NCBI GenBank assembly: GCA_024233865.1
Contig: JACKPA010000009.1
Coordinates: forward strand, 124,001 to 188,000
From: Leptospiraceae bacterium
GTDB lineage: Bacteria > Spirochaetota > Leptospiria > Leptospirales > Leptospiraceae
Length of the DNA stretch: 64,000 bases
Direction: 5' to 3'
In this document: positions 17,865 through 26,882 of the stretch, piece after piece
Layout of the letters: the number at the start of each line of letters is the position of its first letter
Position numbering within the stretch: position 1 is the first letter of the stretch
Position numbers and translations under genes: made by a program
Notes under the pieces: model-generated
Database searches by the model: none
The model's input: only the letters and a program-made list of their open reading frames with translations
Told to the model about the DNA's origin: nothing

Positions 17865-18683
17865 ATGATTCATAAATATTTAAAAATATCATATTTATTG
17901 GTTTTTTTCTTGTTTTTGTCCTTCGTTTTCGATTGCAAAAAGAATGTTGAAAATTCGTCCGAAAAGCCTGCTACTTCTTCTCCCAATTCAAAGGCTTTGA
18001 ATGAAACTCCCGCTTCTATTTCCACAAGTTCTGACATTTCAGATGAAATTGTAGAAAGTTGGGTTCCGGAATTTGAAGATTACGGATGGTACATTCAGTT
18101 TATGAAAGACGGAAGTTATACTGAAAATTTTGAAGGAGAAGGATGTGGTGGGTATAAAGGACATTATACAAAAGACGGACAAAAAATTAAGCTCATTCCG
18201 GAAAAAAATCCTGGATGTTTAAATGAAAGCAGAAAGGAAAATAATATTTGTTATATAAAAGAAGCCCCGGATTCTCTTTATTCATCCTTGAAATTAGTTT
18301 GTGGAAAAGAAGAATTTTTTAGCAAAAAAGACGAAAGAAAAGACGGAGAAGAGGTTAAAATAGGCTCTATCGAAGTAGTTATCATTTCACCAAAAGGAGG
18401 ATATGTTACAAATGATGTGATTTACTTCCGAAAAGGTCCTGGAAAAAATTTTGACTCAATATCCTGCTCATTTGAAGGTGACGATCCAAGTAGTTTTGAT
18501 AAACATAGAGCAACTCTACCCAAAGAGACTTCCCTCTATGTAATTGCTCGTACGAAAACGAAAGAGAAAATTGATAAACATGAAAATTATTGGTATTATG
18601 TTTCTCCCCAAACGGGTTGGTATTCCGCTGGTTGTAAAGAAAAGTTCGGTTGGGTTTATGGAGAATTCATAGAAAAAAGATAA
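17865..18683 (+). CDS. Lipoprotein with C-terminal SH3-like domain
   Basis: The start at 17865 gives a lipoprotein signal peptide (YLLVFFLFLSFVFDC) with the Cys as probable lipidation site; an earlier in-frame TTG at 17826 would only add residues before it. A Ser/Thr/Pro-rich linker follows. The C-terminal ~95 residues (IYFRKGPGKNFDSI ... NYWYYVSPQTGW ... EKFGWVYGEFIEKR) look like a bacterial SH3 (SH3b) domain, used for cell-wall or surface binding. Its partner and function are unknown. The gene stands alone between the inverted-repeat element and the CRISPR locus. Confidence 0.7.
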   Translation: MIHKYLKISYLLVFFLFLSFVFDCKKNVENSSEKPATSSPNSKALNETPASISTSSDISDEIVESWVPEFEDYGWYIQFMKDGSYTENFEGEGCGGYKGHYTKDGQKIKLIPEKNPGCLNESRKENNICYIKEAPDSLYSSLKLVCGKEEFFSKKDERKDGEEVKIGSIEVVIISPKGGYVTNDVIYFRKGPGKNFDSISCSFEGDDPSSFDKHRATLPKETSLYVIARTKTKEKIDKHENYWYYVSPQTGWYSAGCKEKFGWVYGEFIEKR

Positions 18684-19194
18684 TAGAGTTAAGTTTTCTT
18701 CAGCGATCCCTAAGGTTAAAAAGCATCAATAAAAACAGTAGTTTTAAAAATAGCCTTTTGTAAACTTTCCCGAAACCCCAAACAGGAAATTGATTATGGC
18801 ATTTAAGACACGAAAAGATTTATGCGAGGGTGTTATATACCAGTGCATCGCTCAGTGACCGGACAATCCTTAATTTCCAAAAACCAAAATGATTCATGTA
18901 TATTTTAAGAAACATAACCAACCATTATGTAATTAGAAATGGTATTATGCAAAATCCTGTCTATCTAGTAGATTCTGTCTGATTAAGGACATGTTTTATC
19001 ATATTTGCAAGATTTTTACTTTTCAATTAGATTATTCAATCATATATAATTTATTTTTTTAATAAAATAGCACTATTTTTAGATATATACCTTTTTTTAA
19101 GATTTTAATAATTTTTTTAAGGGAGTGATTTCTATTTTGTCCGATTCATAAGATAGAGTTGTTGTTAGCTTGTGAAAAAGGATCGGGATGTTGA
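18684..19194. other. Intergenic region ahead of cas3, likely cas promoter
   Basis: No gene of normal size is visible in these 511 bases. A 20-codon reading frame (ATG at 18797, stop at 18857-18859, with AGGAAA upstream) is present but matches nothing I recognise. The last 180 bases are very A+T-rich with several T tracts, which fits a promoter region for the cas operon; no confident -35/-10 pair can be named. Confidence 0.4.
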
Positions 19195-21462
19195 ATGGAT
19201 ATGGAATATATTGCACACACACCAAAGGAAAATAGTAGAAAATATTTTCATAAATTAAAGTACCATTTACTGAAAACAGGTATGCGAGCTGCTAAATTAG
19301 GAAGAGATAATGATGAGAAAAAGGTTCTTTTTATTGCAGGCGTTTTACATGACCTAGGTAAATATAAAAAAGAATTTCAGGAATATTTAAGAGCAGAATA
19401 TATTCGAAAAGGTAGCGGGAGAAAGTCACCTCATGCAATTTATGGTGCAATAGCCGCTTTGCGATTTGGTTTGGACGAAATATCTTATGCAATTTTAGGA
19501 CATCATGCCGGTATGTATGATAAAAAGGATTGGCAAAATAAATGTAAAGATTTGCTAAATTCAGAACCAGATGAATGGAAAAGACTTTTTGAAATTCTCC
19601 AGGGCGAATGTAAGGTGTTGGATATTAAAACATTTGCAAAAAATTGGAAAGAGCAGTTAATTTTTAAGAAATTAAAAGAAGATAAATTATTTAAAGATTT
19701 GTATATAAGGTTTATCTTTAGTTGTCTAACTGATGCCGATTTCATAGATTCAGAGTCTTACTTTAACAAACAACAATCTTTAAATCGAAAGTCTATAGCA
19801 CTTGGACAAGATTCATTTAATTCCGTAAAAAAGAATCAAACAACTTTTATTGACTATGATATACTTCTAAATAAATTAAGAATTTATATTTCAGATAAAT
19901 TCAAATTAGCTAATTCACCATTAAATCAACAAAGAAGTAAACTGAAAGATTATGCTCTTAGTCATAGCAATAAACCTGTCGGATTTTATTCTCTGAATCT
20001 TCTTACAGGAATGGGAAAAACAATCACATCTATTCATTGGGCTATAGAACATGCTAAAACTCATAAACTTAAGAGAATTATTGTTGTTTTACCTTTTTTA
20101 AGCATTATTGATCAAACAGCAAAAATTTTTAAAGAAATATTTGGAAGAGATTTTGTCTTAGAACATCACTCAAACTTTCAATTTAAGGAAGATGAAAATG
20201 ATGAAAATAATTATAGCTATTTAAAGCTAGCAACGGAAAATTGGGACTTTCCTATTATCGTTACAACCAATGTTCAATTTTTGGAATCGATCTTTAGTAA
20301 CAAATCAAGTAAACTTCGTAAATTACATAACATCTGTAATTCAATAGTGATATTTGACGAAGTACAAACATTTCCTAAAAATATGATTTTACCAACTCTT
20401 ACAATGCTAAAGAATGTATCCGAGTTTTTGAATACTTCTTTTTTGTTTTGTACTGCTACCCAGCCTGCATTTGAAACAAGAAGGGGTTTTATTGGTATTG
20501 ATAGTATTTATTCGTTGGTTAAAAATCCTAAAAAATTATTTGAAGACACTGTAAGGGTTAATTATCATTTCTATAATGAACTTGAGCCAATTACAATGGA
20601 TACTTTAATTGATAGCATCACTTCTAATTTAAGATCAACGTTAGTAGTATTTAATTCAAAACCAGATACTTTGAATTTTTATAACAGTGTAGGAAATATT
20701 TTTGATGTAAAATATCATTTATCAACTTATATGTGTCCAGTTCATAGAAAAATAATGATATGGTTCATTAAAAGAAATCTAAGAGAAAATAAAAAACTTT
20801 TAGTATCATCAACCCAATTGATAGAAGCGGGTGTAGATTTGGATTTTCCAATTGTTTATAGAGCGATTGCACCTTTGGATTCAATAATTCAATCAGCAGG
20901 ACGCTGTAATAGAGAAGGAAAACTAATTGATGAAAAAGGAGAAGTTATTAACGGAGACGTTTATATATTTAATTTAGAAAATATGAAAATGCCCGCAGAT
21001 AAAATATATAAAGATTCTACTTGTTTTACAAAGACGTTTTTACAAAACCCTGATATGTTGAAATCTTATGATATTTATTTAAGATATTATGATGCATTGC
21101 TGAGACATTGGGTAGACGGAGATAGCTTTAATATTAATGATGGGCGTGAGAACCTTGAATTTAAGCAAGTTGCTGACAACTATCGAATCATCGAAGACGG
21201 ATTAACAAAATCAATATTCATCAAAGATTTCAATAAAAAGAGCAAAAATATATATAATAAAATATTAAATAAACCATATCTATCAAAAGACGATTATAGA
21301 GAAATTCAAATGTATTCCGTTCAAGTGTATCATAGAGATTTTGATCTGTTGAAATCTAATTTTGCCATTGAACCAAATGAAGAAAAAGGCTTATTTTTGT
21401 TAAAGGAAGAATGGTATGATATGGAATTTGGAATTGATATTAATAAAATACCAATGGTTTAA
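19195..21462 (+). CDS. cas3: CRISPR-associated helicase-nuclease Cas3, type I-C
   Basis: The 755 aa protein carries an N-terminal HD nuclease domain (VLHDLGKYKKEFQEYL near residue 50, and ILGHHAGMYDKKDW near 100) and a superfamily 2 helicase. Helicase motifs are LLTGMGKT (Walker A variant), VIFDEVQTFPKN (DEVQ in place of the usual DExH), FLFCTATQP (motif III) and QSAGRCNREGK (motif VI). In type I systems Cas3 is recruited by the Cascade complex and degrades the targeted DNA. It is the first gene of the effector operon, ten bases before cas5. All key motifs are intact. Confidence 0.95.
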   Translation: MDMEYIAHTPKENSRKYFHKLKYHLLKTGMRAAKLGRDNDEKKVLFIAGVLHDLGKYKKEFQEYLRAEYIRKGSGRKSPHAIYGAIAALRFGLDEISYAILGHHAGMYDKKDWQNKCKDLLNSEPDEWKRLFEILQGECKVLDIKTFAKNWKEQLIFKKLKEDKLFKDLYIRFIFSCLTDADFIDSESYFNKQQSLNRKSIALGQDSFNSVKKNQTTFIDYDILLNKLRIYISDKFKLANSPLNQQRSKLKDYALSHSNKPVGFYSLNLLTGMGKTITSIHWAIEHAKTHKLKRIIVVLPFLSIIDQTAKIFKEIFGRDFVLEHHSNFQFKEDENDENNYSYLKLATENWDFPIIVTTNVQFLESIFSNKSSKLRKLHNICNSIVIFDEVQTFPKNMILPTLTMLKNVSEFLNTSFLFCTATQPAFETRRGFIGIDSIYSLVKNPKKLFEDTVRVNYHFYNELEPITMDTLIDSITSNLRSTLVVFNSKPDTLNFYNSVGNIFDVKYHLSTYMCPVHRKIMIWFIKRNLRENKKLLVSSTQLIEAGVDLDFPIVYRAIAPLDSIIQSAGRCNREGKLIDEKGEVINGDVYIFNLENMKMPADKIYKDSTCFTKTFLQNPDMLKSYDIYLRYYDALLRHWVDGDSFNINDGRENLEFKQVADNYRIIEDGLTKSIFIKDFNKKSKNIYNKILNKPYLSKDDYREIQMYSVQVYHRDFDLLKSNFAIEPNEEKGLFLLKEEWYDMEFGIDINKIPMV

Positions 21463-21471
21463 GGAAAGAAA

Positions 21472-22230
21472 ATGCAAGAAAATAAAGTAGTAAAAGTAAA
21501 AGTGTGCGGTGAGTTTGCTTGTTTTACCCAACCACAATTAAAAGTGGAGAGGATGACGTATCCATGTATGACTCCTTCTGCTGCGAGAGGAATATTGGAT
21601 TCAATTCTTTGGAAACCGGAATTCAAATGGTGGATTCATAGGATTTATGTACTAAAACCAATACAATTCTTTTCTATCAAAAGAAATGAATTAAAAAATG
21701 TGATAAAACAAAAAGAGCCTTTTGATATTGATGAACTTGATGATAGAAAAAAACCTAAATATAGAACTCAAAGAAATTCTATCATTCTAAAAGATGTGGC
21801 ATACATTATTGAAGCAGGTATTTTTATGAATGAAAATGATATTACTAAAGACAACCACCCAACTAAATATATGTGTATGTTTAATCGTAGAATTCAAAAA
21901 GGTCAGTCATGGAAAACACCTTTTCTTGGAACAAGAGAGTTTTATTGTAATTTTCAACCAGTTAAATATGACACTGATAAACCAGAACCTATAGATTTTC
22001 CTATTGGAAGTATGTTCTTAGATAACTATTATGATAAGTCTGGCAAAATTACACCTCTATATTTTAAAGAAGATGTTTCGATAAAAAATGGTGTTTTGGA
22101 GTGTAAAAATGAATATGAAGAACTTATGACCAGCTTTCATATTCCGTCTAAATTTATTGATATTAAACTTAAAGAAAAGTTAAACGAATTACCAGATAAA
22201 GAAGAGGTAGAAGAATGTTCAGGGAATTAG
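21472..22230 (+). CDS. cas5c: Cas5c (Cas5d), crRNA-processing subunit of type I-C Cascade
   Basis: The 252 aa protein starts with the Cas5 RAMP pattern VKVKVCGEFACFTQPQLKVE and continues with the family block MTPSAARGILDSILWKPEF, typical of the Cas5d/Cas5c group of type I-C. In I-C systems, which have no Cas6, Cas5 cuts the pre-crRNA at the base of the repeat hairpin and holds the 5' handle. The absence of a cas6 gene in this locus fits that role. It overlaps cas8c by 16 bases, so the two are translationally coupled. Confidence 0.93.
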   Translation: MQENKVVKVKVCGEFACFTQPQLKVERMTYPCMTPSAARGILDSILWKPEFKWWIHRIYVLKPIQFFSIKRNELKNVIKQKEPFDIDELDDRKKPKYRTQRNSIILKDVAYIIEAGIFMNENDITKDNHPTKYMCMFNRRIQKGQSWKTPFLGTREFYCNFQPVKYDTDKPEPIDFPIGSMFLDNYYDKSGKITPLYFKEDVSIKNGVLECKNEYEELMTSFHIPSKFIDIKLKEKLNELPDKEEVEECSGN

Positions 22231-24206
22231 TTGAGTTAGCTAAAAAAAATCAGGCAAAGGAACAAAAAAAAGGAAAAGAAATTCATAATGCAATTACAAC
22301 CGAGAGATTCAAGTGCCATATAATTATTGATAAACTTGGAAATTTTAAGGATATTATTCCTATTGAAGGGAAGACAGACAAAGCTCAAAAAATCATAGGA
22401 AATAAAAGTGGGAAAATTCGTACTCTCTTAGATAAACCAGAGGAAACGTTAGGAATAACTCTTAATCCCAAAGGAGATAATAAATTAAGAAAAAAACATG
22501 CTTGGTATTTACGAAATGTAAGAAGACTGAAGGTAGTCGCTAAAACTAAACCTATAATTAATTTTTATAGAAAAAAAGAATACACAAAGGCTATTCAAAA
22601 AATTAACAGTTTACCTATTAAAAAAGAAAGAGATAAATATAATGGTCATATTGCATTTTTTAGCTTAGAAGATAATCGCTATTTTCATGAATATGAAGAA
22701 GTTATAAATTTTATTATTTCAGAATATGAAGATAAGCAAAAATCTAAGCAAACCACAAATGACACTATTATTGAGGAAAAGAAAATTTGTTCAATCTGTG
22801 GAACATCAGATACTCCTATATCTAGTCAATCTTTTGGAAAAGTATCAAAATCATTATTTCCCACAACTGCGAATGATTCTTACTTACTATCTTATAATGA
22901 AGATGAGTTTTTATCTTACGGACTAGATGGAAATGAAAACTCTAATATTTGTGAAAATTGTGGTCAACAGTCAATTAATGCTTTAACTTGGCTTTTAAGT
23001 CCAAGAGGTAAAAAGAAAACTCCAAATAAAAAAACCGGTGAAATCAAAGAAATTGATGATTATAAAAATAGAAAACTGCTGATCGATGATTATGAGGCAG
23101 CAAATGCAGGAAATGTAATTGTTTTTTGGACAAGAAATCTTGAAGAACTTCCTGAGATAGATTCATTAGAAGAACCAGATGATTCAGTTATAAGAGGATT
23201 ATTTGAATCTATAGAAACAAGATTAAAAAGAAATACTAATATCAATCCAAACTATTTCTATTCAATATTTATGACAGGTGGATCTAGGATTATAGTTAGA
23301 AATTGGATCAGTATCTCTACTTTCCAATTGAAAGAAAACATTTGCAAATGGTTTCAAGATATAGAGACATTTGATTATTATGAAAATAGAAATGGTTATG
23401 TTGGCTTAAAATCTATAACAAGAGCAATTCTAACACCGGAAGAATTAAGGAAAAGTCTTAAAAGAGATAAAAATAGTAAAGTCAGAGATATTGTAATCAG
23501 AATTCAAATGGTTTTATGGAGAGCTTCTATTTTGAATGAAGAACTTCCGATTTGGATATTAACCAAGCTTATGAATAGAATTCAAAAAGATTCTTATAAG
23601 CTGGAAAGCAAGAAGCATACTTCTATCAATGACGAATCTGAAATTAAGGTCAATTCTGAAAATAAACTGAGTTTTGGCTTTGTGTTTGCAAAACCAAGAA
23701 TCGCGCTATTAAAATTAATTATCAATAGAAATCTAAAAGAAGGAGATAAACAAATTATGAGTAAGCTAGATGAATCTAATGAAGATTTTGCTTACAATTG
23801 GGGTAGGATATTTGCAGTTATGGCGAGTATTCAATATAAAGCATTTGAGCACGATGTAAATGCGGGAATGTTAGCAAAAAACTTTACCAATGCATCAAAG
23901 TATCCTGCTCAAACTATAGGTAGATTGAGTAAAACAATCCGTTACTACTTGTCAAAAATAAAGAGGGATAGTCCAGGCTCTAATATAAGCTTAGAAGATG
24001 AATATATGTCTCTTTTTGCTGAAAAGATAAACCCCAAAAATCTTCCAAGTTACCTAACCACAGAAGACCAAGCAAAATTTACGGTAGGTTTTTATCATCA
24101 GAGACATAAAAATATTTCAGAAGCTACCGATGCTAAAAAGAAACGAGATGAAAAACGAAAGACACTTACAAATAATTTATTTGATAAAGAAGGAGAACAA
24201 AAATGA
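22215..24206 (+). CDS. cas8c: Cas8c (Csd1), large subunit of type I-C Cascade
   Basis: The 663 aa protein matches the size and order of Csd1/Cas8c. It holds a Cys4-type zinc site (KICSICGTSD and later NICENCGQQS), YNEDEFLSYGLDGNENS, an internal SIFMTGGSRIIVRNW block, and a C-terminal helical part with NAGMLAKNFTNASKYPAQTIG typical of the family. The protein recognises the PAM and starts R-loop formation. A second internal start inside cas8c in I-C systems can produce a separate Cas11 small subunit from the 3' part; an ATG near 23757 within the coding region would be in the right area. Its stop overlaps the cas7 start by four bases. Confidence 0.9.
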   Translation: MFRELVELAKKNQAKEQKKGKEIHNAITTERFKCHIIIDKLGNFKDIIPIEGKTDKAQKIIGNKSGKIRTLLDKPEETLGITLNPKGDNKLRKKHAWYLRNVRRLKVVAKTKPIINFYRKKEYTKAIQKINSLPIKKERDKYNGHIAFFSLEDNRYFHEYEEVINFIISEYEDKQKSKQTTNDTIIEEKKICSICGTSDTPISSQSFGKVSKSLFPTTANDSYLLSYNEDEFLSYGLDGNENSNICENCGQQSINALTWLLSPRGKKKTPNKKTGEIKEIDDYKNRKLLIDDYEAANAGNVIVFWTRNLEELPEIDSLEEPDDSVIRGLFESIETRLKRNTNINPNYFYSIFMTGGSRIIVRNWISISTFQLKENICKWFQDIETFDYYENRNGYVGLKSITRAILTPEELRKSLKRDKNSKVRDIVIRIQMVLWRASILNEELPIWILTKLMNRIQKDSYKLESKKHTSINDESEIKVNSENKLSFGFVFAKPRIALLKLIINRNLKEGDKQIMSKLDESNEDFAYNWGRIFAVMASIQYKAFEHDVNAGMLAKNFTNASKYPAQTIGRLSKTIRYYLSKIKRDSPGSNISLEDEYMSLFAEKINPKNLPSYLTTEDQAKFTVGFYHQRHKNISEATDAKKKRDEKRKTLTNNLFDKEGEQK

Positions 24207-25210
24207 ATCCAATTCAAAATCGTTATGACTTTTTATACTTATTTGATGCTAAAGACTGTAATCCTAATGGGGATCCAGATGCTGATAATTTACCTAGAAT
24301 CGACATGCAAACCGAAGAAGGTTTAACTACTGATGTCTTTGTAAAACGTAGAGTTCGTAATTATGTATATGATACAAACCCTTTAGCTAAGAGGGATATT
24401 AACCAATATGATATTTTTATCCGAGAGCGTCCTTTTGAAGGAGAAGTAGTTACTGAGTATCTGAATTATTATATAAGTAATGCTAAAGGTAATACACCAA
24501 AAGAACGAAAACAATCTCTCATCAATAACTATTATGATATCAGAACTTTCGGAGCTGTTTTGAGTACAGGTGGGAAAGAAGATGTTGATGATGATATAAA
24601 TAATAAATTGATAGAGGATGGTGATAAATCCTCTTCAAAAAAAAAGGGAGGTAGTAAAAAGAAAGAATCAGCTGGTACTGTTCGTGGTCCTGTCCAATTT
24701 ACGTTTGCACGTTCATTTGATAAAATTAGTCAAGATGAACATGGTATTATTAGAGTTGCTGTTACTACTGAAAAAGAAGCACAATCTCAAAAGAAGAATG
24801 ATAGAGAATATCCTTCCACTATTGGTAGAAAATCAACAGTACCTTATGGTTTATATCGTATGTATGGCTTTGTGAGTGTATCCGATGCAATTAAAACGAA
24901 TTTTTCAGAAGATGATTTATCTTTACTATTTGAAGCATTAAGAAATTGGTTTGATGGAGGCAGTGGTCATTCAGCATCTAAAGGATTAATGCATTCTCCA
25001 AATTGTTTCATATTTAGACATAATAATGCTTTAGGCCATGAAAGTTCGAAAAAATTATTTGACCTAGTGGAAAAGAAGATAAGTTTAAAACAAGATAAAA
25101 AATTTCCAAGAGATGTCTCTGATTATTTAATACCATCTTTAGATGAAGTTAGGGAAGAACTTCAAAGATTATATAATGATAGAATTAGCTTAGATGATAG
25201 GTCTTGGTGA
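24203..25210 (+). CDS. cas7c: Cas7c (Csd2), backbone subunit of type I-C Cascade
   Basis: The 335 aa protein begins YDFLYLFDAKDCNPNGDPDA, the signature of the Csd2/Cas7 family, and later has QFTFARSFDKI and the segment YGLYRMYGFVS. Several copies of Cas7 coat the crRNA in the Cascade complex. The insert around residues 130-155 is a Lys/Ser-rich low-complexity loop (DKSSSKKKGGSKKKES) that is longer than I would expect and probably flexible. It starts four bases inside cas8c. In standard I-C operons cas4 follows immediately; here a 6.1 kb island intervenes. Confidence 0.94.
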   Translation: MNPIQNRYDFLYLFDAKDCNPNGDPDADNLPRIDMQTEEGLTTDVFVKRRVRNYVYDTNPLAKRDINQYDIFIRERPFEGEVVTEYLNYYISNAKGNTPKERKQSLINNYYDIRTFGAVLSTGGKEDVDDDINNKLIEDGDKSSSKKKGGSKKKESAGTVRGPVQFTFARSFDKISQDEHGIIRVAVTTEKEAQSQKKNDREYPSTIGRKSTVPYGLYRMYGFVSVSDAIKTNFSEDDLSLLFEALRNWFDGGSGHSASKGLMHSPNCFIFRHNNALGHESSKKLFDLVEKKISLKQDKKFPRDVSDYLIPSLDEVREELQRLYNDRISLDDRSW

Positions 25211-25225
25211 TTATAACCCCCACAC

Positions 25226-25256
25226 CCCCAAGCATGACCAAAACCCATGCTTGGGG
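25226..25256 (+). other. 11-bp stem-loop between cas7c and the accessory island
   Basis: CCCCAAGCATG at 25226-25236 pairs perfectly with CATGCTTGGGG at 25246-25256 over a 9-base loop, starting 15 bases behind the cas7c stop. No T run follows, so it is not a classic terminator; it may protect the 3' end of the effector mRNA or mark the edge of the inserted segment. Confidence 0.55.
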
Positions 25257-25285
25257 AACTGTCTATTACAAAAGGAGAAATTAAA

Positions 25286-25477
25286 ATGCAAAACATACAA
25301 AACGTAAAGGAAGAAGCTATCAAAATTATAAACCAGATGCCAGATGATGCTACAACTGAACAAATAATGGAAAATTTATATTTCAAAATAGTTGTGGATG
25401 CGGGATTGAAACAACCTAATATAGGCGAAGGAATTCCACACGAGGAAATAAAAAAGAGGTTTTTATACAATGACTAA
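25286..25477 (+). CDS. Small antitoxin-like protein
   Basis: The 63 aa protein from the ATG at 25286 (AAAGGAG upstream) has the look of a family of short antitoxin-like proteins that precede RelE/ParE or other toxins: EEAIKIINQMPDDATTEQIMENLYF then GEGIPHEEIKKRF. The DNA encoding its last 15 residues recurs at 26876-26921. No adjacent toxin of the RelE/ParE type is present; instead a 33-codon ORF overlaps its end. It is thus probably an orphan antitoxin that has lost its toxin. Confidence 0.6.
   Translation: MQNIQNVKEEAIKIINQMPDDATTEQIMENLYFKIVVDAGLKQPNIGEGIPHEEIKKRFLYND
25418..25463 (+). repeat. 46-bp direct repeat, copy 1
   Basis: This stretch inside the antitoxin-like gene recurs at 26876-26921 with 39 of 46 positions identical by hand count (ends AATATAGGCGAAG and GGAAATAAAAAA...GGTTTT). 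See the second copy. Confidence 0.75.
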
Positions 25478-25571
25478 TGAAATCAAAATAAACATAGATT
25501 CAACTATACTACAATCTCTAAAACAGAATGAAGATAAATTCATAAAAGAAATAGAAGGAGACACAAAATGA
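25470..25571 (+). pseudogene. 33-codon ORF, likely remnant of a UPF0175-type antitoxin
   Basis: The frame opens at an ATG at 25470, overlapping the end of the antitoxin-like gene, and its stop overlaps the next start by four bases (ATGA at 25568). The peptide NEIKINIDSTILQSLKQNED and the following FIKEI resemble the N-terminus of UPF0175 proteins, a family of short antitoxins, which would normally continue for another 50 or so residues. It looks like a truncated antitoxin retained for translational coupling. Confidence 0.4.
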
Positions 25572-25789
25572 TAGCTTTACGACAAGTTCAGAAAATTCAA
25601 GGTAATGTTTTAACTATTGAATTATCACCCGATTTTACAAACTACAAGCAGGTTGAGATTATCATTCTACCGATAGAAGAAACTACCTATAATAATACCG
25701 AAGCGTTTATCGAACGATTTGCTGGTTCAATTATAGACTTTCCGGAATTGAAAGATGAGTCAATATTAGAAGAAAGAGAAAATTTATAA
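25568..25789 (+). CDS. VapB-like antitoxin
   Basis: The 73 aa protein (IALRQVQKIQGNVLTIELSP followed by a short strand VEIIILPIEE and an acidic, Glu-rich C-terminus) is placed exactly where an antitoxin for the following PIN toxin is expected; the start of the toxin overlaps its stop by one base. By shape it resembles the DUF104/AF2212-like antitoxins. It probably neutralises the toxin through its C-terminal tail and represses its own operon through the N-terminal part. Confidence 0.72.
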   Translation: MIALRQVQKIQGNVLTIELSPDFTNYKQVEIIILPIEETTYNNTEAFIERFAGSIIDFPELKDESILEERENL

Positions 25790-26220
25790 TGAAATATCTT
25801 TTAGATACAAACACATGCATTGCATTTTTAAAGAATAATCAAAATGTAATTTCAAAAATCAGAGTAGTTGGAATTGAAAAATTATTTCTATGTTGGATCG
25901 TTAAGGCTGAATTATGGTATGGAGCTTGTAAAAGTGAGCGTGTAACTGCTAATAAAGCAATACTAAAAGAATTTTTTGAACAATTTTCAAGCATTCCATT
26001 CGATGATAACACAATTGAACACTATGGTGAAATAAGATCTTTTTTAACTAAAATAGGTATGCTTATTGGTCCAAATGATTTATTAATAGCATCTATTGCA
26101 CGGGCGAATGGAATAACTTTAGTATCACACAATACGGCAGAATTTACCCGTGTACCAGACTTATTAATAGAAGATTGGTTAGAGAACTCACAAACCGATA
26201 TACAGGTGAAAAAAGCATAA
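25789..26220 (+). CDS. vapC: VapC-like PIN-domain toxin ribonuclease
   Basis: The 143 aa protein is a classic VapC: MKYLLDTNTCIAFL with Asp6, WIVKAELWYGA with Glu41, and GPNDLLIASIARANG with Asp97, the acidic residues that bind Mg2+/Mn2+ in PIN ribonucleases, followed by LVSHNTAEFTRVPDL. Such toxins cut tRNA or rRNA when the labile antitoxin is lost. It is paired with the VapB-like gene at 25568. Sited inside the cas operon, it could act as an addiction element that keeps the CRISPR locus in the genome, or simply be an insertion. Confidence 0.9.
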   Translation: MKYLLDTNTCIAFLKNNQNVISKIRVVGIEKLFLCWIVKAELWYGACKSERVTANKAILKEFFEQFSSIPFDDNTIEHYGEIRSFLTKIGMLIGPNDLLIASIARANGITLVSHNTAEFTRVPDLLIEDWLENSQTDIQVKKA

Positions 26221-26255
26221 TAAGAAATATTTCATTCAATATACAGGAGAAACAA

Positions 26256-26882
26256 ATGTACAAAGATTTTGAATTAATAGACAAGTGGGTTTACATATCC
26301 AATATGAAGAAGGTTCGGTACTTTAAAGACAAAAAAGGTTTTCAAAAAGATGGTGCGTTAGGTTTTATATACGTAGACCACTCTGCTGGACTAACGTTAG
26401 AAATCGAGTATCCATTTAATGGTAAACTCAAAGACTTGAAAGACAATATAGACTACAAAAAAGACACAAGTTTCAAACTTCGATATGATACTTTTAGAGA
26501 ATTAAAATTTGAAATCTTAGACGAATCGCTAATAAAAAAATTAAATTTACCAATTATTCCGGAATGGGTGAATGTTTACAAGACGAATCCGCAATTAGAT
26601 GAACTTAGGCAAATTGAACTTTTACACCAGTTTAGAGCACCAGGTTACCCTGATGATATTAAGGTTTTACTTCCACCATTAAACGAATTGTCTCCAGAAA
26701 TAGTATGGGGAAGATTAGAAGGGTTTAATCCCAAAACTCAAACATATCAGTGCATTTTATTAAACCAACCAGACCAGGACTTCAAAGTGAATGAGGAAGA
26801 ACTTGTTGAAGTTGTCATGGCAGATATTAATAAAGAAATATATATGCTCTGTAAAACGTCTTATGACAGGCTTAGAATATAG
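26256..26882 (+). CDS. Hypothetical protein in the cas-locus island
   Basis: I do not recognise this 208 aa protein. The start at 26256 is set by an AGGAG seven bases upstream; the frame is open further upstream into vapC but that part is a shadow. It is soluble (no signal peptide, no transmembrane stretch), charged, and has an N-terminal half with aromatic-rich strands (VYISNMKKVRYFKDKKGF, LGFIYVDHSAGLTLEIEYPF) and a C-terminal half with VWGRLEGFNPKTQTYQCILL. It lies between the VapBC pair and the TIR-like gene and is probably co-transcribed with them. Confidence 0.6.
   Translation: MYKDFELIDKWVYISNMKKVRYFKDKKGFQKDGALGFIYVDHSAGLTLEIEYPFNGKLKDLKDNIDYKKDTSFKLRYDTFRELKFEILDESLIKKLNLPIIPEWVNVYKTNPQLDELRQIELLHQFRAPGYPDDIKVLLPPLNELSPEIVWGRLEGFNPKTQTYQCILLNQPDQDFKVNEEELVEVVMADINKEIYMLCKTSYDRLRI

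Noticed and set aside
18797..18859. 20-codon frame with an AGGAAA upstream ahead of cas3
   Set aside because: It is short, matches nothing known, and no continuation is found in other frames; reported only as part of the intergenic region.
26175..26255. Longer form of the hypothetical gene at 26256 extending into vapC
   Set aside because: The extra part reads a shadow of vapC, while a good ribosome-binding site stands before the ATG at 26256.
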